Assembly (NCBI RefSeq): GCF_050948215.1
Contig: NC_135164.1
Coordinates: forward strand, 9,739,116-9,803,115
Source of the DNA: Halictus rubicundus
Taxonomy: Eukaryota; Arthropoda; Insecta; Hymenoptera; Halictidae
Direction: 5' to 3'
DNA: 64,000 nt
In this document: positions 1-11,602 of the stretch, one piece after another
How positions within the stretch are numbered: position 1 is the stretch's first letter
Layout: each line of letters opens with the position of its first letter
Program-made: the position numbers and the translations under genes
Notes under the pieces: model-generated
Databases searched by the model: none
Seen by the model: the letters and a program-made list of their open reading frames with translations, nothing else
What the model was told of the DNA's origin: nothing

Positions 1-3000
1 ACCGATAATAGCATCGCCAAGAAATTCGAGTCTTTCATAACACTCGGTTATAGTGTCTGCAGAATACGAGGGATGTGTAAAAGCCTAAAATATTTGTTTC
101 GTGTGAATGATTGATAGCGGATCATTAAGCACACTTTCTCTCTCTTTTTTTTTTTTCTATTCGTAATGTAATGTATGATATTTTGTAAGCGATACCATTT
201 AAATACTAGTCTAGTAGAGTGTTTCTAATTTTCACTATTCACGGTTTACTACGGTGTATGTACATGTTTAAAATTATAATAAAGTTTAAAGGTACCTGTA
301 GCAGCAAACATCGATTTTGAAATTTGTAACCAACTCTTTCCTCTATATCAGAAGCCCAGGGCATAAATTGATCTATGTTTCGATTAGATGCATCATTCTC
401 ATTTTTGGACACGGCAGACAGTAAGCTATCAACATCAACCATTTTCTTTGGTAAGATTTCAAACCATGTTAGTAGGTTGATAGCAGCTTTAATACCCATG
501 CTCTGTTCAAATGTATAATAAATGTATTGAATATATAATAATACATATAGGTATTTACTTACATGTATAGAAAATGGCTTGTTGTGACTAAAGTATTTTA
601 TAAAAAAGAAGCACTACATATTATGTTTGTGTATTTACCGTGAGATAGACACCTATCAATGCTTCTACACAGTCGGCTACTGTTTTATCGGAAACAGTTT
701 GCATTCCAAGATAATGCTCCATACCAGTTTGTGTTTCAGCCGATTCCCAATTTGATACCTTTTCTTGTATTGTATCTTTAGTAAATTCGCTTATACATCC
801 ACTAAATTGTTCCTTCTCGGGCACTTGGATTTCATACAGAACGTTTGGCGATACCTTTCGTGGATGATTGCATTACGCTATTATTTAAATACTAAATACT
901 TGTTTGAACACTAAATTAACTAAATTAACGAACCTCCGCATCTAGTAACACTTCTTGAAGCTGCCTGAATACTGCGAAAGCTGGAGCAATGAAATTACTA
1001 AAAGGTACAAACTCGTCTACTTTCATACGTCCAGGAATGCATTTTTTCTTTCCACAGTAATAAAGATTCCGATTTCCAATTATTTTACACTTGAGAGCCG
1101 TTAACTGGCCTTCACTATTGTTTGGAAAGGTATTATAGAGAAACAATGTCGTAACAAATTTCAAACATGCATCTCCTAAAGTTTCCAAACGTTCCAAGTC
1201 GAATGCATCGTGTCCAATTTTACTTGTAAGTGCCTATAATAGAAATCACGATTGTAAAAGGTATTACGTAGAGACCGCGTCGTGTGCAATATTTGTGCAT
1301 AGCTTATTGTGAAAAAACTTTTAAATATACTCACATACATAATCTGTACAGGACTCGCACCCTTTGAATTTGTTACCGATAGGATCTTTAAATCACGTAT
1401 TGAAATTGACGAATTCTTCAGAAATTTTGTCCTTTTATTTTTCTGCAAAACCCAATTTGTTTTTCACATGAAAATTCAGTGCCATGTTTTTGTGTTTAAG
1501 GATTGTATACATAGATGACAAACAGACTACCATTGTGCTAGACTCTGGATCACAAACACCAGTCATAAATTGATAATGATGCTCAATATCAATTAAACGA
1601 ATGTCTTCGATCTGCCTGTGCAAATCTGGCGGTTCTTGATCATCTGTCCATGGATAGCGATACATATCTGTATTCAATACTATTTAGTGAAACAAAAATA
1701 TGTTTAATAAATTGAATGCATATGTATATTGAGATACGAAGACACGCTGAACCAATAAATTAAATAATAAAATAAAAATATATACCATCTACTTCCGGGA
1801 CATCTAATACAGGCTCCGACTGCGATGAATTTTCGATGCTTTCGTCGAAAGGAATTTTTATTGTCGATTCGTTTAACTCTCCTATTTCCTCCTCTTTTAT
1901 TACTAACGGAGGCCAATGATCATCCTCGGATATAGGTCCTAAATTAGCTTCAGTAGCAATAGTGTATCGTAAATCCTCGGCAATTAAAAACTGTGAAATT
2001 CTATGCAATATGGAAGGTAACATTGTTGCCTTTAGCCAATATAACGCTGGAAATTTAACTATAGTGCATAATTCTGGGATTAAATGCTCCTTCAAGTCAT
2101 CATTCGTTTCCATGCGCTTACGATACTTCGATTCAGACTGCATTGTCCTGTTGTAGTAGTAACAGAGTAGAAATACAAACAGAAACTAGTTATAAATCGA
2201 TGTTTATTACCTAGGTTTTATGCAATTGATCCGTTTGGATATCATTTTCGCTTCCAACATCGGTTGGCTTAAATTATTTATCGTCAAACCGTGTTTACGT
2301 TTATAGTAATGAACGTATGTATAGAAATTGTCGGTTGGAAAACACGAGTTTGGAGTAAGATCCTCGCAAACCTGTGTAACTACGTATACTTCTTGCGCTC
2401 CTCTATAGGTCGGCAGGACTAATGATAGCTCGTGATAATCTTTAGGCTCAAAATGGAAAGGTACCGGCGGTGGTACATGCTGTATCTGCTCATGTTGCCG
2501 TATGGTCTCCCAATTTATTTCCCATTTTTCGTTCACTGGAAAACAATCGTTAATTCAAGTATATTTCTACAAAATGAAGTACCAACCATTTTTCATGTTT
2601 GTACTATCACAAATTTACCTGGTACAATTGAAAAGCAATTGTCAAGATTGTAATTGTCGAATACCATAAAAGATTTGATAACTGGAACAACTTGACTGAA
2701 TATTAAACTATGGAAGACTTTTATGGAACTTATTTCACTGTCAGACAAATTCATGATTGCATAATTTACTTTAACGTCAACTTGTAGTTCACCAAGATTC
2801 ATGAAAATTGGAAAAGATGGTATCTATGTGACAGAATATTAGTTATTGAGTGCTGATCTCATTGATCCTTGATTTCTTTGGGGGCTGGCTCCTCGAATCC
2901 ACAAGTCAAGTATCGTTAAATTAAAATGGTTTTCCTTCTGAGAAAATTTTTCAAAAATTTGGCATTCGAAAGGTTTAATGATTATATATGTGTGCATTCG

Positions 3001-6000
3001 AGGTGCCTCCAGGAATTTAAGCGAAAAGTCACCGATGGCATTCGTTTCGAAGAGAGTATTCCAAATCCTGCCTTGTTGCATAGTAAATTGTAAAATACTA
3101 GATATCGATTATCATAATGCGGGGCTGAATATGTAGGTTTAGCATGAAGTAAATGAAGATACACTGGCTTCGTTGGCAAAGGATATGCACTGTATAGAGC
3201 CGACGGAAACTGTAAAGAATACAGAAAATCTACATTCATGGTATAATAAGTAGATAACAGTACAAAAGAGATATTTTCCTTAGTTATAGTTGCACTTAAA
3301 AAGCAAAAGGTATGTGTAATTAGTTAACATTCAATCTCACCTGTAATTTGTGAGCTCGTTTCTTTTTATTTGTTCCAAGTATTCCTGTTTCCGATTTATC
3401 CTCTTCCTCCCAATTAGCGAATAAATATTCTACATGGTTTGGAATAGTATTAACTGCGAATGGTAATAAATTATCGGATAGTTCACCAATTCTATGTAAT
3501 TCTATACATGTTTTCAGAGCAGCGGATCTCTTTGCCACAATAATATTAGGAGACCAAATTCCGTACACTGTATCTTTTAAAGGACTTACAATTGGTAATC
3601 GAATCGAAACCTAAAAATTCAATTATAACAAGGAATCAACTAGAAGAGAATAATTGAACAAATTAATTGTTATACTATATTACACTAATATTTTCAAATA
3701 CCTGATATTCTGTACATTGCTTCCCTTGTTCCACGCTTCTTTCAATTTCGAACAATTTCCATGCAGCAGTTAATTGTGTGAATTTAGACCTGTTCAATGT
3801 AGCACAGTACATGTTTACTAAACTAATCGCAGATTGTTCATTTATAATACATTTTTTTCCACTGCTGTTTATAGTAATATATGGTTCTACTTCGGATGTA
3901 TATAACATATCTTTGATTTCATTCTTTGATGGTTGCACACGATATTGAGTTTTACCTAATAATAGCTATATCCAGAATATGAACATGAAATAAATAATAA
4001 CATGAATATGAACATGAATAATAAATCAAATCAACCAAATTCAACTAAACCTTTTGCAAATGTGACTCTGTCGCTTTAAAACTTTCATATCGTTTCAAAT
4101 AATTATTATCCCTTTCTGGTAACAATAATGTATATTGACTGGCAGAGTACCGTGCTCTACCTTTGCTTTGTATGTAAGCTCTAATATCCATTGGCAAATT
4201 GTATCGAACAATCAGTGTGCAAATTGGTATGTCGATACCTTCATCGAGAACGTCTGTTGCAATCAAACAATTCGTGGTACCATTTCTGAATCTAAAAGAA
4301 ATTCCGATAAAAACGAACAGAACGCATAAAGTAGTATATGTCTCTTCTACGATCTTGAAATACGTATTTTGCATCGTTACATTGTTACAGCATACCTGCA
4401 TAAAACTTCTTTATTCCATTTAGACATGCACAATAATTCCTTGTTATTTTTGTAAGGATCGTTCGTAGTACCAATAACATAATCAGGTTGTAAAAATTTA
4501 AAACTTTCATGGTGAACCGACAAATCCTGAAGTAGTAAAATTTATATAATAATTATAGATGAAGAATAATGTCATTCGAATTAGAAGGTAGAAATACTAG
4601 TTATTAATTACCTTCAATATATGATATAACACTTTTGCTGTAAAGCGCCGCTGTACGAATATAATGCAACAAAACTTCTGATCGGAAGACTTCTTTTCAT
4701 TAAAGTCTAGTAATACGGCAAAAAGTTTTTGTACTTGATCGGACGAATAGCTATAACAGTATAGCACAATTAACTTTGAAGTTTGAAGTTATGTGTAAGT
4801 AGTCAGATCGATAGAAAGTTAGCCATTAACTAAATTAGAACGAATAGAAACAGAGTAAACTAACTTTTGGATTTTTGCAATTTCTAAATTGTCTTTCATT
4901 TTATCTTCTAATACTTTTCGGAATTTTATGAATTCTGAAATAAGGTACTCCAAAACATACGCTGTATCCTAAACATATAATTTATGGTAAGAACATAAAG
5001 TCAAAGTCTGAAAGATTTTTAGTTCTTATTTTAGTTCACTTTTTTACATACCGGATCATTACTATGTTTCTTTAATGATTCTAGTTGAATCGTATGAAGC
5101 AAAACACATTTATTTCCTCCATATATTCCTGCGATACAAATAAAATACTAAAATATATACAGTCTTCACTCGATATATGTCCCAAATATCTAACCGATAA
5201 AAGTGTTTTGGATATATATATATCGAGTGGACACTGTACTAAACGATTATTTATGCAACAACTTTTATGAATTTTCTGTTATGTCCAACTATAATACAAC
5301 TATACCCGCATGAAGAAATTGATCTTTGACATCTTGTAAAATGTTCACAAGTTTTTCTGTTACAGCTTTCGGCCTGAACCTCTTGCTCGTCTCGATATTC
5401 TTTAAAGAAGACTTCAATACTATAGACCTTAAAATCTCCATCATTTCCTCAACTGTCTCATTAATAAATGTTTCAACATTGGACAAGACATATTCTTTGA
5501 AACGAACAAACGTTACTTTTGGAGTCGCATAAGAATTTTTAACTTGTGACACAGAATCTACTGTAGCCACATTCGCATGAAGCGTAACTTCCAAGGCCTG
5601 TAATAAAGTCCAATGTTGTATAGGTATATTTATTTGAATTCATATGAAAAAGTATTAAGTGAGAATACTAAAATCAAAACAACTTACCCGAACAGTTGAC
5701 TCTATTTTATGTAAATCTACGTTACCATTTAATAGTGTGGCTGTTAAACCCAAAACTCTTGGTTGTGCATCTTTAGGGCAATTTTCAAACAATTGCATAA
5801 TTTGTCGCATAGGGTGATCGTTTACCGCTCTATGACATTCATCCAATATTAGTAAATTTATTCGATCTAGATAAATAAATCCATGACATAGCGCATCCAA
5901 AAGAACTTGAGATGTCATTACCAAAACCTAGAATGTAAATGTTTATTTTATAATGTATGATTCGTTGGACGATGCTTAATATAATAAATGAATGAATTCG

Positions 6001-6459
6001 TAATACCTGATTCATTTCTAACTCTTTATCCCATTCTTCGTTTTTCCAAAAATCAACCCCTACATCGCCACTGTATGCTCCACACGATAATCCAGTCATT
6101 CTCTCAATATAACTAGATTGTTGTGTAACTAGAGGTACAGTATTGACTAAAAACACAGAGTGTTTTCCACCTTCGTAGTACGGTCTATTATTAAGTAAAA
6201 TATATTGTGTATAGAGTTTGTATTATATTATATTTAAAAAATTAAAAAGAAAAGGATATTTAATAAGTATATGTTATCATTAACCAATATCTATGTACCT
6301 TCGTATAGCAGCGCTCAATTGTTTAATGAGCATAATAGCTATAAACGTTTTTCCACAACCTGTCGGCAGATAAATGATTGTATTTTGTTTGAGGGCAACT
6401 TCATATAGATCAATTTGATAAGCCCTTGGATTAAATTCATCTGAACCGTTATTATCCAT
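1..6459 (-). CDS. Dcr-2: Dicer-2, siRNA-producing ribonuclease III (3' end off window)
   Basis: Cytoplasmic enzyme that cuts long dsRNA into siRNAs for antiviral and endogenous RNAi. Exons: 6299-6459, 6007-6184, 5688-5927, 5306-5597, 5052-5128, 4865-4968, 4612-4750, 4396-4526, 4051-4291, 3702-3965, 3341-3610, 3033-3209, 2619-2823, 2211-2535, 1786-2147, 1531-1667, 1335-1442, 934-1233, 639-854, 296-502 and 1-84. All phases agree, giving 1406 residues so far. Seen: Walker A LPTGCGKT (31-38), DECH (142-145), helicase C-terminal part with QSKGRAR, dimerisation domain (about 530-680), PAZ (about 827-940), RNase IIIa ERLETLGD (1151-1158) with later acidic residues D1293 and E1301, and the start of RNase IIIb, ERLEFLGD. 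The intact ATP site argues for Dicer-2, because insect Dicer-1 has lost it. The rest of RNase IIIb and any dsRBD lie off the left edge. An acceptor 3 nt before the ATG implies a noncoding 5' exon. Confidence 0.93.
5160..5236. mobile_element. 77-bp palindromic MITE, TA-flanked, in Dicer-2 intron 4
   Basis: The ends are inverted copies. Left begins CAGTCTTCACTCGATATAT and the right end on the minus strand begins CAGTGTCCACTCGATATAT, 17 of 19 matching. A TA dinucleotide lies at 5158-5159 and again at 5237-5238, as expected for Tc1/mariner-type insertion. It lies wholly inside the intron 5129-5305. No coding capacity. The family name is unknown to me. Confidence 0.65.
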
Positions 6460-6599
6460 TTCCTTAAATAGAAAAAAGAAATATATACATATATACAAAT
6501 ATATATATATTTGAAAGTAATGTCGTTTTTGTGCAAGTCAACATTTGAATGGTAAGAACAGCTAACTTCCTACACCTACATACGTTGTTCGGTACTTGG

Positions 6600-6900
6600 C
6601 TGCACATATTGTTTTTTAAAGGTTATCAGCAATTGGAAAGAATTGGCCGTACGTAAATGCCAACAATGGTTTGCCAAATTTAAAATGGGCAATTTCGATT
6701 TTTCTGATGCACCTCAATCAGGAAGGTCTGGCATTCGATAATGCTCGATAATGACATTTCACGGGCAGCTGTAGAAGGGCTGATCCTCGACAAACGCTTG
6801 AAGAACTCACGAAGAAGTTTCATTCACTATGATCAACCATACAAGAGCATTTATATATCACAGATCAAAAATAAAATGACAATAAAAAATTTAATTGTTA
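6600..6900 (+). mobile_element. Fossil of a mariner transposase (N-terminal DNA-binding part)
   Basis: Reading plus from about 6646 gives AVRKCQQWFAKFKMGNFDF followed by DAPQSGRS, the mariner transposase N-terminal helix-turn-helix signature. After a frame break, 6792-6854 gives QTLEELTKKFHSL, a stop, then STIQEHL, matching the second helix-turn-helix. Stops and frameshifts show that it is dead. No catalytic DDD region or clear terminal repeats are visible, so it is a 5' fragment. Confidence 0.75.
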
Positions 6901-7051
6901 AAAATTATAAAATTGTAGTACTACGAGCGGAAGCGAGAAAACGTTTTGTTTCGTTCGCTTTATCTTCTCAAGAAAACAAATAAATCTATCGAGTGTAACT
7001 GGAACAGAGTTATGCGTTATCTACATGCGTCAAACTTCGGAATGAATAGAT

Positions 7052-7215
7052 CAGGGGTCGGCAACCTTTCTTCCGAGATATTTTCGTATTAAAACAGTCT
7101 TTTAGTAAGTACTTTATTACGTTACACTTTATTTTCGGAAATAAAGTGAGTCACTTGAAATTATCAAAGGGGTCCCGCACTCGGTGACCCACGGATCAAA
7201 GGTTGCCAATCCCTG
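7052..7215. mobile_element. hAT-type MITE with perfect 8-bp target-site duplication
   Basis: 164-bp element. The left end reads CAGGGGTCGGCAACCTTT and the right end on the minus strand reads CAGGGATTGGCAACCTTT, 16 of 18 matching. It is flanked by a perfect 8-bp direct repeat GAATAGAT at 7044-7051 and 7216-7223. CAGGG termini and an 8-bp duplication are hallmarks of the hAT superfamily. No coding capacity, so it is non-autonomous. It sits next to the mariner fossil in the divergent spacer between Dicer-2 and Leo1. Confidence 0.88.
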
Positions 7216-7223
7216 GAATAGAT

Positions 7224-7943
7224 ATTCGACGGGTTCTGGATTCTTCCAGTACTTTCCCACCAATAAGAGTACCCGACTACTTTCTCCACAATACTGTATA
7301 TATGTAGATACTTACTTACGTAATAGTTGTTAATAGTACAATAATAAGTAACAACTGGCAACAGCACTGCTCGCAACCCGCAAAGTTTGATCTCGGAGAT
7401 AGGAGTATAGGAGGGTGATCCCCCGAGATATAGTTCCAAAATTTACCGTTCGTCAGCGTAGAGGCCGTAAGAAATCGAGTTGTTGTTAACGATATCGGTA
7501 TTTCTTATTTTATTATTGGTACAAATGTTTATCCTATATGTTTTATTAAGGTGTTACATTGACTGTCTACTCTTACACTTCGTCTTTGGTAATACACCGC
7601 GGTCTACCTACTCGTATACGTCGTCTGTGGTGGAACTACATGGGTTCTGGTCCATGCTAAACGTGGAGCCTTTTAGGACTTACACAGGTCGCTTGGTGCA
7701 GCACTGTACCGGAGACACCGAGCCCCGAGCATGAGCATTTCCTCTCTGCTTATATCAATTCACATGTTTCTTATAGTAACTTTTACTTTCGAAGTACATT
7801 TTATAAAGTGTTCAACACTGGTTTAGTACGTTGAATATATGAACTTGTCTTTCAATCTATTGACTTCGTAAAACTTTCTGAAACTATGGTTCGGATAACC
7901 CATTTTTAAGAACTGTTTTTTTTTTTCAAGACGAGAAAGGAAA
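7224..7943. other. Spacer upstream of Leo1
   Basis: No gene recognised. A long T tract followed by CAAG at 7919-7930 looks like a splice acceptor just before the Leo1 start, so this region probably holds a noncoding first exon and intron of Leo1 and shared promoter DNA for the divergent Dicer-2/Leo1 pair. The short open frames here have no family signature. Confidence 0.5.
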
Positions 7944-10407
7944 ATGTCACCAACGAGGGGATATTTACGCGACTTAAGCGATTCTGGTAAGAATTGAACA
8001 CTTTTAATTCAAATATACATTTTGTATTGAATACAGAACCCTTGACACATTATGCGAAATTGTATTTTTTTCACTAATTCAAAATTGATTTATAAACTGT
8101 TGTCAGGTTCAGAATCAGATTATCAATCAGAGCCGTCTAGTTCAAGTCATAGTGGTTCACCATCTAATACAGCAAATTCTGGTCACGAAAGAAATTCTGA
8201 TGATGAAAATGATGCTAGATCGGGAGGATCACATGTTAGTGGAAGGTCTTCTAGATCAAGTAGCCAATCTGTAGAAGGAAAAGCTGATTCTAGACAAAAT
8301 TCCAAAAGTCCCTCTCCGACTAGGTCAGATTCTAGGCACTCGAGTGTTGGTTCTGCAAGGAGTGAAAAATCTGGTTCACAGAGGTCCAGAAGTGGTACTC
8401 CAAAATCGGTTGCATCTAACAACAGTGACTCGCAAAGATCAAGATCAGGTTCTCCACAAGAAAGGAGATCCGAAAGTCCAAAATCCACAGAGTTAGTAAA
8501 TAATTATTTAATCAATTTTTCCTTTCTCTATATTGCTCACATATATAAAATTTCAGAAATTTGATTTCTCCTGGTCCTGAAGGTAGTAAACCAGCAGATT
8601 CTGAACAGAAACATGACAGTCCTGAAGACAATAAAGAGGATAATGAATCTGAAAAGTCTTCGAAAATAAGAGGTTTGTAACTGGAGAAAATTAGGCTAAT
8701 TTTTAATAATATACAAAGTATTATTTTCCTTGTATTACAGGTAGCACAAAATCAAATGACAGCGATGGGGAAGGTAGTCCAGTCCAAAAAGAAGATAACA
8801 GTGATTCTGCATCGGAACAAGATGATGCTATGAAAAGAGTAAAGCCATTAATAGATTCTGACTCAGAAAGTGAACCTGCAGAAAAAGAAGCTGTAGCTCC
8901 AACAGCAGATGCTCTATTTGGAGATGCTAGTGACATTAGTACAGATGATGAAAAAGACAAGGAAGAGGAAAAGAGGGAGAAAAGTCGTAGTAAAAGTAGA
9001 AGTAGAAGTAAAAGCAGAAGCAAAAGCAGAAGTAAAAGTAGAAGTAGGAGTAGAAGCAGAAGCAGAAGCAGAAGTAGAAGTAGGAGTCGTGGCCGATCTG
9101 ACAGTGGTGGTGAAGGTCCAAGCCAAGGAATTATCGAGGATGTATGTATGATATATTAATACCTCGATATTTATTTTGTATAAAGGAAGACTAATTTTTG
9201 ATTGTCATACTCTAACTTTTTTAGGATGTTGATAAGGAAAAGGAAGAAGAACCCGAACCTCCTCCAGAAACTAGAATTGATGTAGAAATTCCAAAAATTA
9301 CAACAGATTTAGGTCGTGAAATACATTTTGTAAAGCTTCCAAACTTCCTTTCAGTAGAAACACGACCATTTGATACAGAAACATATGAAGATGAGATCGA
9401 TGAGGAGGAAACTTTGGACGAAGAAGGTCGTGCTAGATTAAAATTAAAGGTGGAAAACACTCTTCGTTGGAAAGATGTCTTTGATGAGAATGGTAAAGTT
9501 ATTAAAGAAAGCAATGCCAGATTTGTAAAATGGTCAGATGGTAGCATGTCTTTGCATCTGGGTTCTGAAATTTTTGATGTATACAAACAACCACTTCAGG
9601 GTGATCACAATCACCTGTACATCCGTCAAGGAACTGGTCTCCAAGGTCAGGCAGTTTTTAGAACTAAGTTGACATTCCGGCCACATTCTACAGAATCCTT
9701 CACTCATAGAAAGATGACAATGTCACTTGCCGATAGATCACAAAAGACTTCTGGTATAAAAGTATTGTCTCAAGTAGGGACCAATCCAGATCAGAATAGA
9801 TATGAAATGATTAAGGTAAGTTTAATTTAATTAATTCGATTATACCATCAAAGTATTCAGAAACAGTATTATCATGCAGTGATACTATTGTATCAAAAAT
9901 TGTTGTTATAAGTTTTGTAAATTGAAAATATAACATTTGTAGAAAGAAGAAGAGAAATTACGTATAGCAATGAGAGTTCAAAGCAAGACCAAGAAAAGTA
10001 CTACTGGTAGTAGAAATCCTGCAAGATCTGTTGGTGGCTATGGCGGCGATACTTATCATGATGATGGTTCAGAAGAGGAAGGTGCCATTTCTTTGGCAGC
10101 AATTAAGAATAAATATAAGAAGGGACTGAATACTCCTGTAAAAGGTAAGTTTCTAATGGCATTTGAAGATTATTTCTAAAAATACTTAATTTGAACAATT
10201 TAATTCAAGAATTATAATTATTCTTCTACATATTTAGCATCAAATATATATTCATCGGATGAAGAGGGTTCAGATTTTGAAGCTCTCAGACCGAAGAAAA
10301 ACATTAAAGGAAAAGTTCTGAAAGATTCAGATGAGGAGTCAAATTCCGGAAGTGGTTCGGAAAGCGGAAGAGAAGATGACAATCAAGGCGATAATGCTAG
10401 CGATTAA
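7944..10407 (+). CDS. Leo1: Leo1, subunit of the Paf1 transcription elongation complex
   Basis: Nuclear Paf1-complex subunit that travels with RNA polymerase II and supports histone modification during elongation. Exons: 7944-7986, 8107-8491, 8557-8672, 8741-9141, 9225-9815, 9943-10144 and 10238-10407, giving 635 aa, normal for the family. Residues 1-315 are low-complexity Ser/Asp/Glu/Arg, with an almost pure Arg/Lys-Ser dipeptide run at about 260-303. The conserved Leo1 domain starts in exon 5 (FVKLPNFLSVETRPFD) and runs through WSDGSMSLHLGSEIFDV to FTHRKMTMSLADRS. The C-terminus returns to acidic Ser-rich sequence ending GDNASD. The ATG is in the short first coding exon MSPTRGYLRDLSDSG. A polyadenylation signal AATAAA lies at 10457-10462. 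The N-terminal Arg-Ser tract is longer and more regular than I would expect and should be prone to length change. Confidence 0.93.
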
Positions 10408-10549
10408 AATACTAAATTTTCATTAAGATTAACGTGTTTTTGTAATATACAAAAAGAATAAATTAATTTTTAATTTATTTGTTGATAATTAATTTTAAAC
10501 CTCGAAAAGTTAATAAATTGCGTTCACTAATACTTTATGAAAACTTTAT

Positions 10550-10733
10550 CAGAGAGGAAATGAGAGTTCTAGTCTAATTTTTAGCCTGGACCAGAATCTG
10601 CATCATTAGCAACGGATTCCAAATAATGCCAGAGTGGATGCTACTTCTATGTTAAAAGAGGCTCTGATCCAACCTAAAAGATGATGCAGGTTCTAATACA
10701 GGCTAAAAAGATGATGCACTCTCATTTCCTCTG
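10550..10733. mobile_element. 184-bp foldback MITE with CAGAG termini
   Basis: The ends are inverted repeats. Left starts CAGAGAGGAAATGAGAG and the right end on the minus strand starts CAGAGGAAATGAGAG. Similarity continues inward for about 70 bp on each side, including TTTTTAGCCTG and a CTGCATCAT block. A 7-bp direct repeat ACTTTAT lies at 10543-10549 and 10734-10740. CAGAG ends suggest a hAT relative, although hAT normally makes 8-bp duplications. No coding capacity. Confidence 0.75.
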
Positions 10734-10740
10734 ACTTTAT

Positions 10741-11591
10741 AACTTCCTTCAAATAATTTCTGATACACTGGGTTACTCTATAGATATTCCGTTGTATCAC
10801 CACTTTGTATGCAAATCTAGGATGATCTAGAAACTTTTGACTGCAAGTAAGTGGTAGCACTGATACGCACACACCACAGAATACCTGTGCCACGGAAACA
10901 TTTTTATATAACGAACCAATCTTCTCATAATTGAAAATTGCTACATTCTAATCTGTAAGTATAATTACTGTTTTTATTAATAGTCATAACAATTTGGACT
11001 AATTTGTGTTTTCAAAGTGCAGAAATATTTACGATGCTATAATACATATCAAATTCTATTTGATAAACATTATTCTTTAATTTTTTTAACATTAAATTGT
11101 GATAAATGTTAATCAAATTTATATCATATTATTTTTATGTACCTAAATTGCAGTAGTACTTTCGATATATGTCTGCGTTAAAATTTTATTTTCTTTAAAA
11201 TAACAGCTATTAAATATAAGTTTATGTAAGATATTTACAGATTAGAAATATTATTTATGATATTTTCCCTATGTTAAGAAGTAATTTGTTGCCTGAAAAC
11301 ACGGAAGTTTATTAATGTATCACTTATTCGTGTGATTAATTGTTTTATTGTTGTAAAGTTGTTAAGTCAATTTAACCTGTCTTTTCATACGATAGTGGAA
11401 CATAACCTTGATCTGTTTCACTTCTAAGTAGGAAGTGTTTAGACACGACATTTTTTGTATAACAATATTTTAATTTGATATTGTTAAACATTTGGATTAA
11501 GCGCGCTTTATATTTCGTGCATATCACGAATTTCTTTTTAATGTATTGTAATTAATATTTCATATTAATAAATAAATTTTAATTGTTTTAG
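10741..11591. other. AT-rich spacer or 5' intron before spermine synthase
   Basis: No gene recognised. A TTTTAG acceptor at 11590-11591 just before the spermine synthase start shows that a noncoding 5' exon of that gene must lie somewhere in or before this stretch. I cannot place its donor. Confidence 0.5.
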
Positions 11592-11602
11592 GTTTATACA
11601 CA

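Noticed and set aside
2839..3032. Open frame between Dicer-2 exons 12 and 13
   Set aside because: GTGACT donor at 3032 and CATAG acceptor at 2824 join in phase and give GILSSKRMPS-IPSFPIFMNL, which follows the Dicer family. The open frame is intron.
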